A DNA stretch of 64,000 nt, taken from NCBI GenBank assembly GCA_030849965.1, contig JAVDKL010000003.1, positions 124,001 to 188,000 of the forward strand, read 5' to 3'. This document shows positions 1 through 9,555 of this stretch, in pieces. The position numbers and the translations under genes were made by a program. The notes beneath the pieces are model-generated. The model did no database searches, had not been told where the DNA came from, and saw only the letters and a list, made by a program, of their open reading frames with translations. Origin of the DNA: Schauerella fraxinea. Lineage in GTDB: Bacteria; Pseudomonadota; Gammaproteobacteria; Burkholderiales; Burkholderiaceae_B. Position 1 is the stretch's first letter. Each line of letters begins with the position of its first letter.

Positions 1-978
1 CAGCAGCTCGTGGCGGGGGTGCATACCGCCACCATCGATTACGTCAAAACGCCGATCGGGCAGGCCACGTTCGATCTGTCGACCAACTTCGCGCTGGTGG
101 GCGATGTGTCGGCACTGCAGATCGTCAACATGGCGCAGATCGATTATCTGAAGACGTATATCGCGGCAAACCAGCCCGACTACGCCGGCCTGCCGATCCT
201 GTCGGCCGCAGCGCCGTTCAAGGGCGGTCGCAACGGACCGGGCGACTTCACCAATGTGAAGCAGGGCGACGTCGCGATCAACAACGCGGCCGACCTGTAC
301 CTGTACCCCAACACTTTGCAGGTTGTGCGGGTCACCGGCGATACCGTGCGGCAATGGCTCGAAAAGACAGCCGAGCAATTCAACCGTATCGATCCCGCCC
401 GTGCCGATGTACAGCCGTTGGTGGACACGACGTTCCCGACGTTCAATTTCGATGTGCTGTATGCCGAGGGCAACGCGCTGCAGTACACGATCGACATCAC
501 GCGGCCGAAAGGCTCGCGCATCACGTCGCTGACGTACGCCGGTGCGCCGATCCAGGCCAATGACACGTATCTTGTGGCGACCAACAACTATCGCGCCAGT
601 GGCGGCGGCAACTTTCCCGGTTTGGAAGGCGGCAAGGGCGACATCGTGCTGCAGGCGCCCGACGCCAGTCGGGATGTGCTGATCAACTTCATCAAAGCGA
701 AGAAGACGTTGGATCTGACTCAGTTCGGATTGGATCGCAGCTGGCGTTTTGCGGCGACCTCATTGGCCGGGCCAGTGGTGTTCAACAGCATTCCGGGCAC
801 ATTGCCGCTTGCACAAGCGCATGGCGTCACCAACGTCACGGTGCACAGTACGGATCTCGACCCGGTGACGCAACTGTCGCCTTATCGCCTGCAGTTGGCA
901 CCCAACTTAACGCGGGCGGTTGCGCGGCCGGCGGCGATTCCCATCGCCCGTGTTTCTGCTTTCGCCGCACGGTGGTGA
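1..978 (+). CDS. cpdB: 2',3'-cyclic-nucleotide 2'-phosphodiesterase/3'-nucleotidase, C-terminal part
   Basis: The reading frame is open from base 1, so the gene starts before the window and only about 325 C-terminal residues are present. They match the 5'-nucleotidase C-terminal (substrate-specificity) domain of periplasmic CpdB-type enzymes. Visible landmarks are the adenine-stacking style segment DLYLYPNTLQVVRVTG, the TFPTFNFDVLYAEGNALQYT stretch and the ATNNYRASGGGNFPG loop. CpdB hydrolyses 2',3'-cyclic nucleotides and 3'-nucleotides in the periplasm to salvage nucleosides and phosphate. The metallophosphatase domain and signal peptide lie outside the window. The stop is TGA at 976-978, and the next gene is convergent. 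Confidence 0.88.
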   Translation, partial: QQLVAGVHTATIDYVKTPIGQATFDLSTNFALVGDVSALQIVNMAQIDYLKTYIAANQPDYAGLPILSAAAPFKGGRNGPGDFTNVKQGDVAINNAADLYLYPNTLQVVRVTGDTVRQWLEKTAEQFNRIDPARADVQPLVDTTFPTFNFDVLYAEGNALQYTIDITRPKGSRITSLTYAGAPIQANDTYLVATNNYRASGGGNFPGLEGGKGDIVLQAPDASRDVLINFIKAKKTLDLTQFGLDRSWRFAATSLAGPVVFNSIPGTLPLAQAHGVTNVTVHSTDLDPVTQLSPYRLQLAPNLTRAVARPAAIPIARVSAFAARW

Positions 979-1002
979 CGGCACCGGCCCGCGCATCGCC
1001 GA

Positions 1003-1890
1003 TCATGTTGGCGCCAGATCGAGATTCGCGAAAATATCCGCCAGCCCGGGTTGCGTGCGCGCCGGCCAGATGGCGCTGAGATCGAAGCTGGGCAGGGCCG
1101 CGCCATCGCGAACGTCGCAAAATTTCACGCCGGCGAACTTGAGTGCGCGTATCCATGTGGGTAGCAACGCCACACCGCAGCCGCCGGCCACGCAAGCGAG
1201 TACGGTCAGCGTGCGATTGGCTTCCTGCTCCACGCGCGCATCCAGGCCGGCCTTGCGAATGGCGTCCATGATGCCGGCATAGAGCACGGGCAAGTGCGAT
1301 TGGGGATACATCACGAGTCCTGCCTGCGCGATCTGTGCAAGACCCACATGGCCGTTTGCATCGGTGACGAAGTCGTCGGGCACGGCGGCCAGCAGCCGAT
1401 CGCGCGCCAGCAACCGTTCTCGCATGCGTCCGCCAACCGCCACCGGCGTGTGCATCAAGCCGATGTCGATATCGCCATTGTGCAGCGCCTCGGCCTGCTC
1501 GACATTGCTCATCTCCTTGAGCACCACGCGCACGTCGGGCGCCTCACGACGCAATGCGCGCAGGGCACGCGGCAACGTTTCGAACAGCGCCGACGACACC
1601 AGGCCCACCGTGAGCTGGCCGGCCCGGCCTTGTGCGATGGCTTGCGCCCGCAAGGCGGCGGCGTCGATGCGCGCCACACTCACCCGGATGTCCTCGAGAA
1701 TGGCGCGCGCCGCCGGCGTGGGCGCGGCGCCCGCGCGCGACCTGTCGAAGAGGCGCAAGCCGAGCTCCTTCTCCATTCGTGCAAGCGATTGGCTGAGCGC
1801 CGGTTGGGCGATGCCCAACCATGCGGAAGCAGCGCTGATGCTGCCATGATCGACGACCGCCAGAAAATGGCGCAGGTGACGGGTTTCCAT
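1003..1890 (-). CDS. LysR-family transcriptional regulator
   Basis: This 295-residue protein has the standard LysR layout: an N-terminal winged helix-turn-helix (METRHLRHFLAVVDHG then AQPALSQSLARMEKELG, about residues 1-60) and a periplasmic-binding-protein-like effector domain (about 90-290). I chose the ATG at 1890 because the HTH begins there, as is usual for the family; the frame stays open upstream but without family sequence. It is divergent from the amidohydrolase/Bug gene pair with about 130 bases between them, the normal position for a LysR activator of the neighbouring operon. The ligand is unknown and is probably the carboxylate handled by that operon (inference). Confidence 0.9.
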   Translation of the reverse strand: METRHLRHFLAVVDHGSISAASAWLGIAQPALSQSLARMEKELGLRLFDRSRAGAAPTPAARAILEDIRVSVARIDAAALRAQAIAQGRAGQLTVGLVSSALFETLPRALRALRREAPDVRVVLKEMSNVEQAEALHNGDIDIGLMHTPVAVGGRMRERLLARDRLLAAVPDDFVTDANGHVGLAQIAQAGLVMYPQSHLPVLYAGIMDAIRKAGLDARVEQEANRTLTVLACVAGGCGVALLPTWIRALKFAGVKFCDVRDGAALPSFDLSAIWPARTQPGLADIFANLDLAPT

Positions 1891-2020
1891 ATCGAAACGA
1901 TATAGCAGAAGTCGGTTTTGGGGATAGAAAACAATAGATGCGCTGCCTACACTGCTCGCATTGACCATAACGAGCGTGCCGCTCATGTAGCCGGCCCGCC
2001 TTCCCGGAGACACGTCTGCC

Positions 2021-2854
2021 ATGACGCCGACCACACCCGCCCCATTCACGACGCTCGCCGTCGATACGCATGCGCATGTGTTTCATCGCGATCTGCCGAT
2101 GGAAGCCGGCCGCCGCTACACACCGGGTTACGACGCTGAACTGTCGGCGTACCTGGCGCATCTCGATCGTGCGGGGTTGAGTCATGGCGTGCTGGTGCAG
2201 CCCAGTTTTCTCGGTGTCGACAACAGCTATCTGATCGACGCATTGCGCACCGCGCCTGCGCGTTTGCGCGGTGTGGCGGTCGTGTCACCCGACACGTCGG
2301 TCGTGGCATTGCGCGAGATGGACCGCGCCGGCATCGTGGGGATCCGCCTCAATCTCTTCGGCCGCGAGGTGCCCGATTTCAAATCGGGCACCTGGCCGGT
2401 ATTGCTTGCCGCCGTCAACGATCTGGGCTGGCATGTGGAAGTGCATCAGCACGCGGCCGAGCTGCCGCACGTGCTGGCACCGTTGCGTGCCGCCGGTTGC
2501 CGGGTGGTGGTCGATCACTTTGGGCGGCCCGATCCGCGCCAGGGCGTGGACGATCCGGGCTTCGCCTATCTGCTCACGCAAGCCGCGAGCGGACACGTGT
2601 GGGTGAAGCTTTCGGCGGCCTACCGCAATTGGACGGGCGCTGACGCCCTCGCGCAAAGTGCCCATGCCGCGCGCTTGCTGCTGGGCGCATTCGGCGCTGA
2701 GCGTTTGGTGTGGGGCAGCGATTGGCCCCATACCGAACACCGCGAAGTCACCGATTTCGACACCTGCCGTCAGCAGTTGGACGACTGGATCACCCCCGCC
2801 GCCGAGCGCCGCGCCATCCTTGGCGCGACGGCAGCACACTTATTCAAAATCTAG
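2021..2854 (+). CDS. Amidohydrolase-family TIM-barrel hydrolase
   Basis: A 277-residue cytoplasmic protein of the amidohydrolase superfamily, in the group that includes 2-pyrone-4,6-dicarboxylate lactonase. The metal-binding N-terminal motif is DTHAHVF (HxH), and the C-terminal RLVWGSDWPH carries the catalytic Asp typical of this clan. Internal VEVHQHA and VVDHFGRPD supply further conserved His residues. The family hydrolyses lactones, or decarboxylates or hydrates small carboxylates; the substrate here cannot be told. It lies 9 bases upstream of the Bug receptor gene, so the two are almost certainly co-transcribed: the receptor would capture an acid in the periplasm and this enzyme would act on it or on a downstream metabolite (inference). 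Confidence 0.85.
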   Translation: MTPTTPAPFTTLAVDTHAHVFHRDLPMEAGRRYTPGYDAELSAYLAHLDRAGLSHGVLVQPSFLGVDNSYLIDALRTAPARLRGVAVVSPDTSVVALREMDRAGIVGIRLNLFGREVPDFKSGTWPVLLAAVNDLGWHVEVHQHAAELPHVLAPLRAAGCRVVVDHFGRPDPRQGVDDPGFAYLLTQAASGHVWVKLSAAYRNWTGADALAQSAHAARLLLGAFGAERLVWGSDWPHTEHREVTDFDTCRQQLDDWITPAAERRAILGATAAHLFKI

Positions 2855-2863
2855 GAGACAACC

Positions 2864-3847
2864 ATGATCGACAACATTCTGCGCCGCGCCGTCATGGCCG
2901 CGGCCCTGACCGGCGTTGCCGTGCTCGGTGTGAGCGCGCCGAGCGCGGCCGCGTATCCCGAGCGGCCCGTGACCTTGGTGGTGACCTATCCGCCCGGCGG
3001 TACGGTTGATGTGGTGGCACGATTGATCGGCCCCAAATTGAGCCAGAAGCTCGGCCAGCCTGTCGTGATCGAAAACCGTGGCGGCGCCGGTGGCATGATC
3101 GGCGGCGCGGTCGTGGCGCGTGCCAAGCCCGACGGCTATACGCTGATGCTCGACGCTTCGAACCACTCGCAAAATCCGGCGCTGAACAGCAAGATGACGT
3201 TCGACACCTTGAAGGATTTCGCGCCGGTATCGCTGCTGCTGCGCGTGCCCAACGTGCTGGTGGTCACACCGTCCTATCCACTGCAGTCCGTCAAGGAACT
3301 GATCGCATTGGGTCAGCAGCCGGATAAGCCGGTGTACTTCGCCTCGGCAGGTCCGGGTTCGGCGCAGCACTTGTCGGGTGAGCTGTTCAATATGCTTGCC
3401 AAGGCGCATCTCGAGCATGTGGCTTACAAGGGCGGCGGCCCGGCCATGATCGACGTGATGGCCGGTCAGGTGCCGGTGATGTTTGCGAGCATGGGGTCGG
3501 CGTGGACGCACATCCAAAGCGGCAAGCTGCGTCCGATCGCCGTGGGTGGCACGGCTCGCTCGCCCGCAGCGCCAGATTTGCCCACCATTGCCGAAGCGGG
3601 TGTGCCGGGCTTTGCGTCCTATGAATGGAATGCCGTGTTTGCGCCGGCCGGCACCGATCCTGCCATTGTGAACACGCTCTCGAGCGCATTGGCCGAAGTG
3701 CTCAAGGATCCGGAAATCGACGCCAAGCTGAAGGGCTTCGGCGCTGAGCCGATCGGTTCCACACCGCAAGCCCTGGACGACTTCCGCCGCGCCGAACTGG
3801 TGAAGTGGGAACGGGTGGTGAAAGAGGCGAACCTCACGCTGAACTGA
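2864..3847 (+). CDS. Bug-family (TctC-type) solute-binding receptor
   Basis: A 327-residue periplasmic receptor. The signal peptide covers about residues 1-29 (hydrophobic core then APSAAA before YPERPVTL). Bug-family hallmarks follow: VVTYPPGGTVDVVAR near the start, then IENRGGAGGMIG, GSAQHLSGELFN and the VAYKGGGPAMIDVMAGQV ligand-loop region. Bug proteins bind mono-, di- and tricarboxylates or related acids for tripartite tricarboxylate (TTT) transporters. No TctA/TctB membrane genes are present here, so this is one of the orphan receptors that are numerous in Burkholderiales. It is preceded by GGAG at good spacing and followed by a strong intrinsic terminator at 3917-3954. Confidence 0.93.
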   Translation: MIDNILRRAVMAAALTGVAVLGVSAPSAAAYPERPVTLVVTYPPGGTVDVVARLIGPKLSQKLGQPVVIENRGGAGGMIGGAVVARAKPDGYTLMLDASNHSQNPALNSKMTFDTLKDFAPVSLLLRVPNVLVVTPSYPLQSVKELIALGQQPDKPVYFASAGPGSAQHLSGELFNMLAKAHLEHVAYKGGGPAMIDVMAGQVPVMFASMGSAWTHIQSGKLRPIAVGGTARSPAAPDLPTIAEAGVPGFASYEWNAVFAPAGTDPAIVNTLSSALAEVLKDPEIDAKLKGFGAEPIGSTPQALDDFRRAELVKWERVVKEANLTLN

Positions 3848-3916
3848 TAACCCTGCAGAGGCTGGGATCGTAGACGTGTGCCCAACGTGACGCTGCGCTC
3901 AGTCCTGATTCTGACG

Positions 3917-3954
3917 ACCCCGGCTTCGCTCGCATTGTGAAGCCGGGGTTTTTC
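3917..3954 (+). terminator. Intrinsic terminator after the Bug receptor gene
   Basis: An 11-bp perfect stem (3917-3927 pairing with 3939-3949) with an 11-nt loop runs straight into a TTTTTC tract at 3949-3954. It ends the rightward amidohydrolase/Bug operon and touches the stop codon of the convergent GH15 gene. Confidence 0.9.
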
Positions 3955-5811
3955 TCAAGGCTGCCAGTGCGTGTCCTTGCCGTCGAGCTTGCGGTCGAGA
4001 AAGGTGGCTGCGCTGATCAGCGCCAAGTGCGTGAGGGCTTGCGGGGTATTGCCCAGATGATGGCCCTTGGGGTCGAACTCTTCGGCGTAGAGCCCCAACG
4101 GATTGGCATACGACATCAGCTTGTCGAACTCGCTGCGCGCATGATCCAGGCGGCCGGCGCGCGCCAGGCATTCTACGTACCAGAAGGAGCAGGCGGCGAA
4201 CGCGCCTTCTTCACCTTTCAGCCCATCGCAGGGCGTATCTTCGAGTAGATAGCGGCGCACCATGCCGTCGCGCACAAGGCGCTTTTCGATCGCGTCCAGC
4301 GTGGCCAACCAGCAGGGGTCGGTCGCGCCCACGAAGCGCAACAGCGGCATCAGCAGCAACGAGCCGTCGAGGGCTTTGCTGCCCAATCGCTGCACGAAGT
4401 GGCCGGCTTCTTCATCCCAGAAATTATTCCAGATGTCGTCATGAATTGCCGCCCGCACGTCGTTCCAGCGCTTGAATGGCGCCGGTAACGAGCGCTTCTG
4501 CGCCAGTCGGATCGCACGATCGACCGCGACCCAGCACATCAGCCGTGAATGCAGAAAATGCTGCGGTTCGCCGCGCATTTCCCAGATGCCCACGTCGGGC
4601 GTATTCCAGCGTTCGCAGGCTTCGTCGACGATCGCCACCACGTGCTTCCAGCCTTGATGGGAAATGGCTTCGCCGTATTTGTTGCTCAAGTAAATGCCGT
4701 CGAGCAGTTCGCCGTAGATGTCGTGCTGCACCTGATCGTGTGCGCCATTGCCGATGCGCACCGGCAGCGCGCCACCATGACCGATGAGGTGATCGAGATT
4801 GCTCTCCTCGATATCCTCGTGGCCATCCATCGTGTACATGATGCTCAACACGTTCTTGCCCTGCGCATCGGTGGTCACACGCTTGGCGGTCCAGCGCATG
4901 AAGTCGTTGGCCTCTTCGGTAAAGCCCAGGCGCATGAACGCGTAGATGGTGAACGAGGCGTCGCGGATCCACGTATAGCGATAGTCCCAGTTGCGTTCGC
5001 CGCCGGGGCTTTCGGGCAGACCGAATGTTGCGGCCGCTGCAATGGCGCCGGTCGTGCGCGACGTGAGCAGTTTGAGCGCCAATGCAGAACGCTGCACCAT
5101 CTCGCGCCACCGGCCGCGATAGTTCGACGTGCCGATCCAGCGTTGCCAGAACGTGACCGTGTCGCTATAGCAGTTGGCGATGTCGTCGGTGCGCACGAGC
5201 TCGTCATCGGCGCCGCCGAGAATGAACTCGGCGGTTTCGCCTTCGCGCAGCTGAAAGCTGGCGTGTGCGGCGTTGTCGTCAAGCGTCATCGGGCGGCTCG
5301 CCGCCAGGCGTACGCTGGGCTGCCCCTCGGCGCTGAAGCAAATGTCGTCGCCATCCGCGCGCGCTTGCGTGTCGGCACGCGCGTAATCGAGGCGCACGGC
5401 GCAATGCATATCGATGCGTGCATCGCCACCGATCGCGCGCACGATGCGCACGAGGCGTGACTCACGATCGACGGGATAGATCGGCATGAAGTCGGTGACT
5501 TCCACAATCGTTTCGTCCGAGAGCCAACGCGTGACCAGCACATTCGTGTCCGGCAGATAAATCTGCATGCGCCGGGCGCCCGGCAGATCGGGTGCCAATT
5601 GGAAGGCGCCGGCGCGCGGCGCATCCAGCAACGACACGAACAGCGACGGGCTGTCGAACTCGGGCCAGCAGAAGAAGTCGACGGTGCCATCGTCGGCGAT
5701 GAGCGCGGCGGTGCGCATATCGCCCACGATGCCGTGCGCTTCGATCGGGCGTTGCGTGGCGATGAGGTCACGAACGTCATCGGAGGATGTGGCGCGGCTG
5801 TGTGTGGTCAT
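3955..5811 (-). CDS. Glycoside hydrolase family 15 (glucoamylase/trehalase-like) protein
   Basis: A 618-residue cytoplasmic protein with no signal peptide. The N-terminal beta-sandwich domain (about 1-210, including DGTVDFFCWPEFDSPS) is typical of bacterial GH15 proteins. The C-terminal (alpha/alpha)6 barrel carries the family landmarks NWDYRYTWIRDASFT, CDGLKGEEGAFAACSFWYVE with the likely catalytic acid in GEEGAF, and LGLYAEEFDP with the second catalytic Glu, then LGNTPQALTHLALI. The family hydrolyses terminal alpha-glucosidic bonds in glucans or trehalose by inversion; which one applies here is not evident. It is monocistronic and convergent with the Bug operon. Confidence 0.9.
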   Translation of the reverse strand: MTTHSRATSSDDVRDLIATQRPIEAHGIVGDMRTAALIADDGTVDFFCWPEFDSPSLFVSLLDAPRAGAFQLAPDLPGARRMQIYLPDTNVLVTRWLSDETIVEVTDFMPIYPVDRESRLVRIVRAIGGDARIDMHCAVRLDYARADTQARADGDDICFSAEGQPSVRLAASRPMTLDDNAAHASFQLREGETAEFILGGADDELVRTDDIANCYSDTVTFWQRWIGTSNYRGRWREMVQRSALALKLLTSRTTGAIAAAATFGLPESPGGERNWDYRYTWIRDASFTIYAFMRLGFTEEANDFMRWTAKRVTTDAQGKNVLSIMYTMDGHEDIEESNLDHLIGHGGALPVRIGNGAHDQVQHDIYGELLDGIYLSNKYGEAISHQGWKHVVAIVDEACERWNTPDVGIWEMRGEPQHFLHSRLMCWVAVDRAIRLAQKRSLPAPFKRWNDVRAAIHDDIWNNFWDEEAGHFVQRLGSKALDGSLLLMPLLRFVGATDPCWLATLDAIEKRLVRDGMVRRYLLEDTPCDGLKGEEGAFAACSFWYVECLARAGRLDHARSEFDKLMSYANPLGLYAEEFDPKGHHLGNTPQALTHLALISAATFLDRKLDGKDTHWQP

Positions 5812-6011
5812 CAGGGGCGGTTCTCCTAAGGCGGGGCGGGAGGCCGAATTTGCGCAAGAGCGTCAAGCGCGTGTTTCCGGCCTCGACGAGGTTGGAGTCC
5901 GCGTCTGCACGACTTGTTCCCGGAGATCAGGAATTCGTCAGAAATGGGCTTGAAAAGTAATGTTATTACATTACAATCGCTGCCTCACGCTCCTCGATTT
6001 TTTCTTGCCTC

Positions 6012-7184
6012 ATGTCGCTTTCGCCATTGCCCGCTACGTCCGCATCCTCGTCTCGCTTGCTCTCCATCGACGCGCTGCGCGGCCTGGTGATCGTCATCAT
6101 GCTGCTCGATCACGTGCGTGAGACCTTCTTCCTGCACCATCAAGTCAGCGACCCGATGGACGTGGCGAGCACCGATCCCACGCTCTTCTTTTCGCGGCTG
6201 TTGGCGCATCTTTGCGCACCGGTGTTTGTGTTTCTTACCGGGCTGTCGGCGTGGCTTTATGGCGATAAAGCCGGCAATCGTGCTGCAGTGTCGGCATTCT
6301 TGTTCAAGCGCGGCGTCTTCCTGATCCTGCTTGAGATGATCGTGATCAACTTTGCGTGGACCCTCCAGTTTCCGCCCTCGGTGGTGTATCTGCAGGTGAT
6401 CTGGGCGATCGGCTTGAGCATGGTGGCACTGGCGGCATTGCTGTGGTTGCCGCGCTGGGCCTTGATTGCCGTGGGGATAGCCGTGGTGGCTGGGCACAAC
6501 CTGCTCGATCACGTGCACTTCGCGGCCGGGCATCCGCTGCACGTGGTGTGGGCGGTGCTGCACGATCGAGGCTGGATTGCAGTGAGCGAGTCTTTACGCC
6601 TGCGCACCTCGTATCCGCTCCTGCCCTGGATCGGGGTGATTGCGTTGGGCTATGCCGCCGGGCCGTGGTTTGGCCGGCTCGCCGATCCCGCGGTTCGCAC
6701 TCGCTACCTGGCTTTCGCCGGTGCGATCGCGCTGCTGGGTTTCGTGGCGTTGCGCAGTCTCAATGGCTATGGCCAAGCGCAGAAATGGTCAGGCGGCGTC
6801 GATGGCTTGCAGACGGCAATGAGCTTTTTCAACATCACGAAGTATCCGCCGTCGCTGCTGTTTCTGCTGCTCACGCTGGGCTTGGGATGCGGATTGCTGA
6901 TCCTGCTGGAACGCGCGCAGCACCGCGCCTGGGTGCGCGCGATGTGTGTGTACGGCGCGGCGCCCATGTTCTTCTACGTCGTGCATTTGTACGTACTCAA
7001 GGCGCTCTATCTGGGATGCGTGGCGATCTGGGGCCTGGACCAAGGCAAGTTCTTCGGCGTGAACAGCATCGGCACGATCTGGGTGATCACGGTGCTGCTG
7101 GCTGTCGCGATGTTTTGGCCGGTGCGTGCCTTTGGTCGCTTGAAAGCACGCCGCCGCGATATCGCCTGGCTCAAGTATCTGTAA
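6012..7184 (+). CDS. DUF1624/heparan-alpha-glucosaminide N-acetyltransferase-like membrane protein
   Basis: A 390-residue integral membrane protein with roughly ten hydrophobic segments. The opening LLSIDALRGLVIVIMLLDHV is the signature of the HGSNAT-catalytic/DUF1624 family (related to YeiB and acyltransferase-3 folds), where a conserved Asp and His near TM1 take part in trans-membrane acyl transfer. The substrate in bacteria is generally unknown; a cell-envelope glycan or metabolite is likely. Translation starts at ATG 6012. It is followed at 10 bases by a porin gene on the same strand, so the two may share a transcript. Confidence 0.83.
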   Translation: MSLSPLPATSASSSRLLSIDALRGLVIVIMLLDHVRETFFLHHQVSDPMDVASTDPTLFFSRLLAHLCAPVFVFLTGLSAWLYGDKAGNRAAVSAFLFKRGVFLILLEMIVINFAWTLQFPPSVVYLQVIWAIGLSMVALAALLWLPRWALIAVGIAVVAGHNLLDHVHFAAGHPLHVVWAVLHDRGWIAVSESLRLRTSYPLLPWIGVIALGYAAGPWFGRLADPAVRTRYLAFAGAIALLGFVALRSLNGYGQAQKWSGGVDGLQTAMSFFNITKYPPSLLFLLLTLGLGCGLLILLERAQHRAWVRAMCVYGAAPMFFYVVHLYVLKALYLGCVAIWGLDQGKFFGVNSIGTIWVITVLLAVAMFWPVRAFGRLKARRRDIAWLKYL

Positions 7185-7194
7185 GGCGTGGATC

Positions 7195-8301
7195 GTGATG
7201 ACGTTGATTTCTCGCGCTGCGGCCGGTTTCGTGGCTGTTTGGGCGGCCTGCATGGCATGCGCCGTTCAAGCGCAATCGACCAGTAGCGTCACGTTGTATG
7301 GCGTGGTCGATTTGAGCGTGGGCGGCATATCGAGCCAGAACGATGGCACGTCGTTGAAGATGCTTTCCGGCGTGCAGTCCGGTTCGCGTTGGGGCCTGCG
7401 CGGCAGTGAAGATCTGGGCGGTGGTACGCGCGCCAACTTCGTTTTGGAAAGCGGCTTTCTTGCCAACGAAGGGCGATCGGCGCAAGGCAGCCGCTTGTTT
7501 GGCCGCGCAGCCTGGCTGGGGCTGTCCGGCGATTGGGGCGAATGGCGTCTCGGCCGCCAGACGTCTGCGTCCTCGCTCACGTTGGCCGACTTCGACGCGT
7601 TTCTGGGATCCTATCTCATCACCGGTGCGCAAACCACGCTCTTGCCCTACAACGCCAATCGGTCCGACAACACAGTGGCCTATTGGACGCCCACGATCGG
7701 CGGCCTGCGTGCCGGTGTGGACTACAGCTTCAGCTACGACGGCCAAGGCTATCGCACGCCGGCATCCAGCAAGCTGATGAGCGGCGCGCTGGTGTACGAC
7801 CGCGATGCGTTTGCCCTCACGGCCACTTACGAAGGCGCGCATTGGGGCCAGGGCACCACCCAGGAAGCCGCCATGCGCGCGGCCGGCGGCGATGAACAGC
7901 CTTACGCTGCCACGCTTGCTGGCAAGTGGCGCCTGAATCCCATCACGTTGCACGCCGCATGGTCAATGATGCGTAATGGATCGACCATTCCTGGCGTGAT
8001 ATCACCGGGCCAGCGCGCTTATTTTCCCGGCAGCACGGTCGATGGTGCCATGGTGGGTGCGGCGTGGCGCATTGGCGCCGGTACGGTGCTCGCCTCGTGG
8101 CAGGCCAGCATGCCGCGTTCGAGCGGTGCGCTCGCACGCGACGATGCCACGCACAGTCAGCAGGTGTATTCGATCGGCTACGGCTACGACCTGACCAAAC
8201 GCACCAACCTCTATGCAATCTACGGCTATGTGAACGGCGCCTGGCATGACGCGGACTGGCACGAGTCGCAGTACGCGGCGGGAATCCGGCATCGCTTCTA
8301 A
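7195..8301 (+). CDS. Gram-negative general porin
   Basis: A 368-residue outer-membrane trimeric porin of the Burkholderiales type. The signal peptide ends at AVQAQS (about residue 27). The mature protein opens with SSVTLYGVVDLSVGG, followed by SGSRWGLRGSEDLGGG and RLFGRAAWLGLSGDWGEWRL, all hallmark strands of this porin family, and it ends in an aromatic residue (GIRHRF) as needed for BAM insertion. The start may be GTG 7195 or the overlapping ATG 7198. It forms diffusion channels for small hydrophilic solutes. The gene is convergent with the esterase lipoprotein. Confidence 0.94.
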   Translation: MMTLISRAAAGFVAVWAACMACAVQAQSTSSVTLYGVVDLSVGGISSQNDGTSLKMLSGVQSGSRWGLRGSEDLGGGTRANFVLESGFLANEGRSAQGSRLFGRAAWLGLSGDWGEWRLGRQTSASSLTLADFDAFLGSYLITGAQTTLLPYNANRSDNTVAYWTPTIGGLRAGVDYSFSYDGQGYRTPASSKLMSGALVYDRDAFALTATYEGAHWGQGTTQEAAMRAAGGDEQPYAATLAGKWRLNPITLHAAWSMMRNGSTIPGVISPGQRAYFPGSTVDGAMVGAAWRIGAGTVLASWQASMPRSSGALARDDATHSQQVYSIGYGYDLTKRTNLYAIYGYVNGAWHDADWHESQYAAGIRHRF

Positions 8302-8356
8302 GGTTGCGGCCAGCCTTTTTTGAGGCATGCCGCGGTGACAACGCCCGTTAAAAAAA

Positions 8357-8381
8357 ACGGCCCACATTCTCAGTGGGCCGT
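8357..8381 (-). terminator. Intrinsic terminator for the esterase gene
   Basis: A 9-bp perfect stem (8357-8365 with 8373-8381) encloses a 7-nt loop. Read on the minus strand it is followed by seven T residues (complement of 8350-8356), so it terminates the leftward esterase transcript. In the rightward direction the downstream tract is only GCTTT, a weaker stop for the porin. Confidence 0.88.
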
Positions 8382-8418
8382 GCTTTGCAATGCGCAGGCG
8401 CGAACCCGCGCGATCGCC

Positions 8419-9555
8419 TTAGTTGCCGAACGATTGCTTCAAACGTTCGCCGGCGTAGGTCTGTGCTTCCTGCGCCTTCTGGATCACTGCGGCACCGCCG
8501 AAGAATTCGTGCGTGACGCCTTCGTAATCCTTGCGTTCGACTTGAACGCCAGCCTTGCGCAGTGCATCTTCCAACTGCGCGCCGTCGCTGCGCAACGGGT
8601 CGAGCCGCGCGTTGATGATGGTGGTTGCCGGCAGGCCGGCCAGGTTGGCGTGCACCAGATCCAATCGCGTATCTTCCTTGTCGGCGGGGCTCTTCAAGAG
8701 CTTGTCGAGGAACCACTCGACCATCGGACGATTGAGCGGTTTGGCCATGGCGTTTTCGATGTACGACGGCGTGTTCAGGCTGCCGGTTTGCGCCACCGGG
8801 TATACCGCCAGCACGTGCATCGGCGGCGTCAAGCCCGCATCGCGCGCGGCCACGGCGGTCGCGACCGCCAAGTTGCCGCCTGCGCTTTCGCCAGCCAACG
8901 CCAACTGCTTCGGATTGCCCTTGATCGATTTGGCATTGCGGGCGACCCAGCGATAAGACGCCAAGGCGTCATCCCAGGCGGCAGGGAATTTCGCTTCCGG
9001 CGCACGGCGGTAGTCAACGGACACCACCACCGCATTCGCCTGCTTCGCGAGACCGCGCGCGCCGCCGTCGTAGACCGCCTTGTCGGCGATCACCCAACCG
9101 CCGCCGTGGAAGTACACGATCACCGGGAAAGGGCCTTTGCCCTGCGGTGTGAAGATGCGCACCGGCAGGGCGCCCGTGGCTGTCTTGATTGTGGTGTCGC
9201 GCGACGTCACGCCGGGCACCAGCGCCGTGGGCGACGTGTCGCGGCCTTGCTGGCGCAGCACGCTATTCACCGCATCGGCAAACGTCGGCTGGGCACGCGC
9301 TTCGGTCACGCTGATCTTTTCGATCGCCTTGGGATCGAGTGCAGCAAACGCATCGAGTACCGTTTTCATATCGTCGTCGGCGCGCAGCGCGGCCGACGTA
9401 TTGGCCACCGCGTTGGCGACGGGCGAGGGTTTGTCGGGCGGCGCGCTGCACGCGGCCAAGCTGGCGATGGCTGCGACGCCGGCCAGTACGATGAACGGGC
9501 GGGCCAACGTGAGGCGCGAGCGGGACGGGGCGGACGCGGGTGAACGCAAAGACAT
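8419..9555 (-). CDS. Alpha/beta hydrolase (HSL-type esterase), predicted lipoprotein
   Basis: A 378-residue protein with an N-terminal hydrophobic helix ending in a lipobox (SLAAC, Cys36), so it should be lipid-anchored after signal peptidase II cleavage. The catalytic domain is of the hormone-sensitive-lipase type: oxyanion-hole motif HGGGW, nucleophile elbow GESAGGNLA with the catalytic Ser, Asp in NARLDPLRSDG and His in GVTHEFFGG. Such enzymes hydrolyse short-chain esters. Residues 37-120 form a proline/alanine-rich linker plus a predicted cap. It stands alone, with its own terminator at 8357-8381. Confidence 0.9.
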   Translation of the reverse strand: MSLRSPASAPSRSRLTLARPFIVLAGVAAIASLAACSAPPDKPSPVANAVANTSAALRADDDMKTVLDAFAALDPKAIEKISVTEARAQPTFADAVNSVLRQQGRDTSPTALVPGVTSRDTTIKTATGALPVRIFTPQGKGPFPVIVYFHGGGWVIADKAVYDGGARGLAKQANAVVVSVDYRRAPEAKFPAAWDDALASYRWVARNAKSIKGNPKQLALAGESAGGNLAVATAVAARDAGLTPPMHVLAVYPVAQTGSLNTPSYIENAMAKPLNRPMVEWFLDKLLKSPADKEDTRLDLVHANLAGLPATTIINARLDPLRSDGAQLEDALRKAGVQVERKDYEGVTHEFFGGAAVIQKAQEAQTYAGERLKQSFGN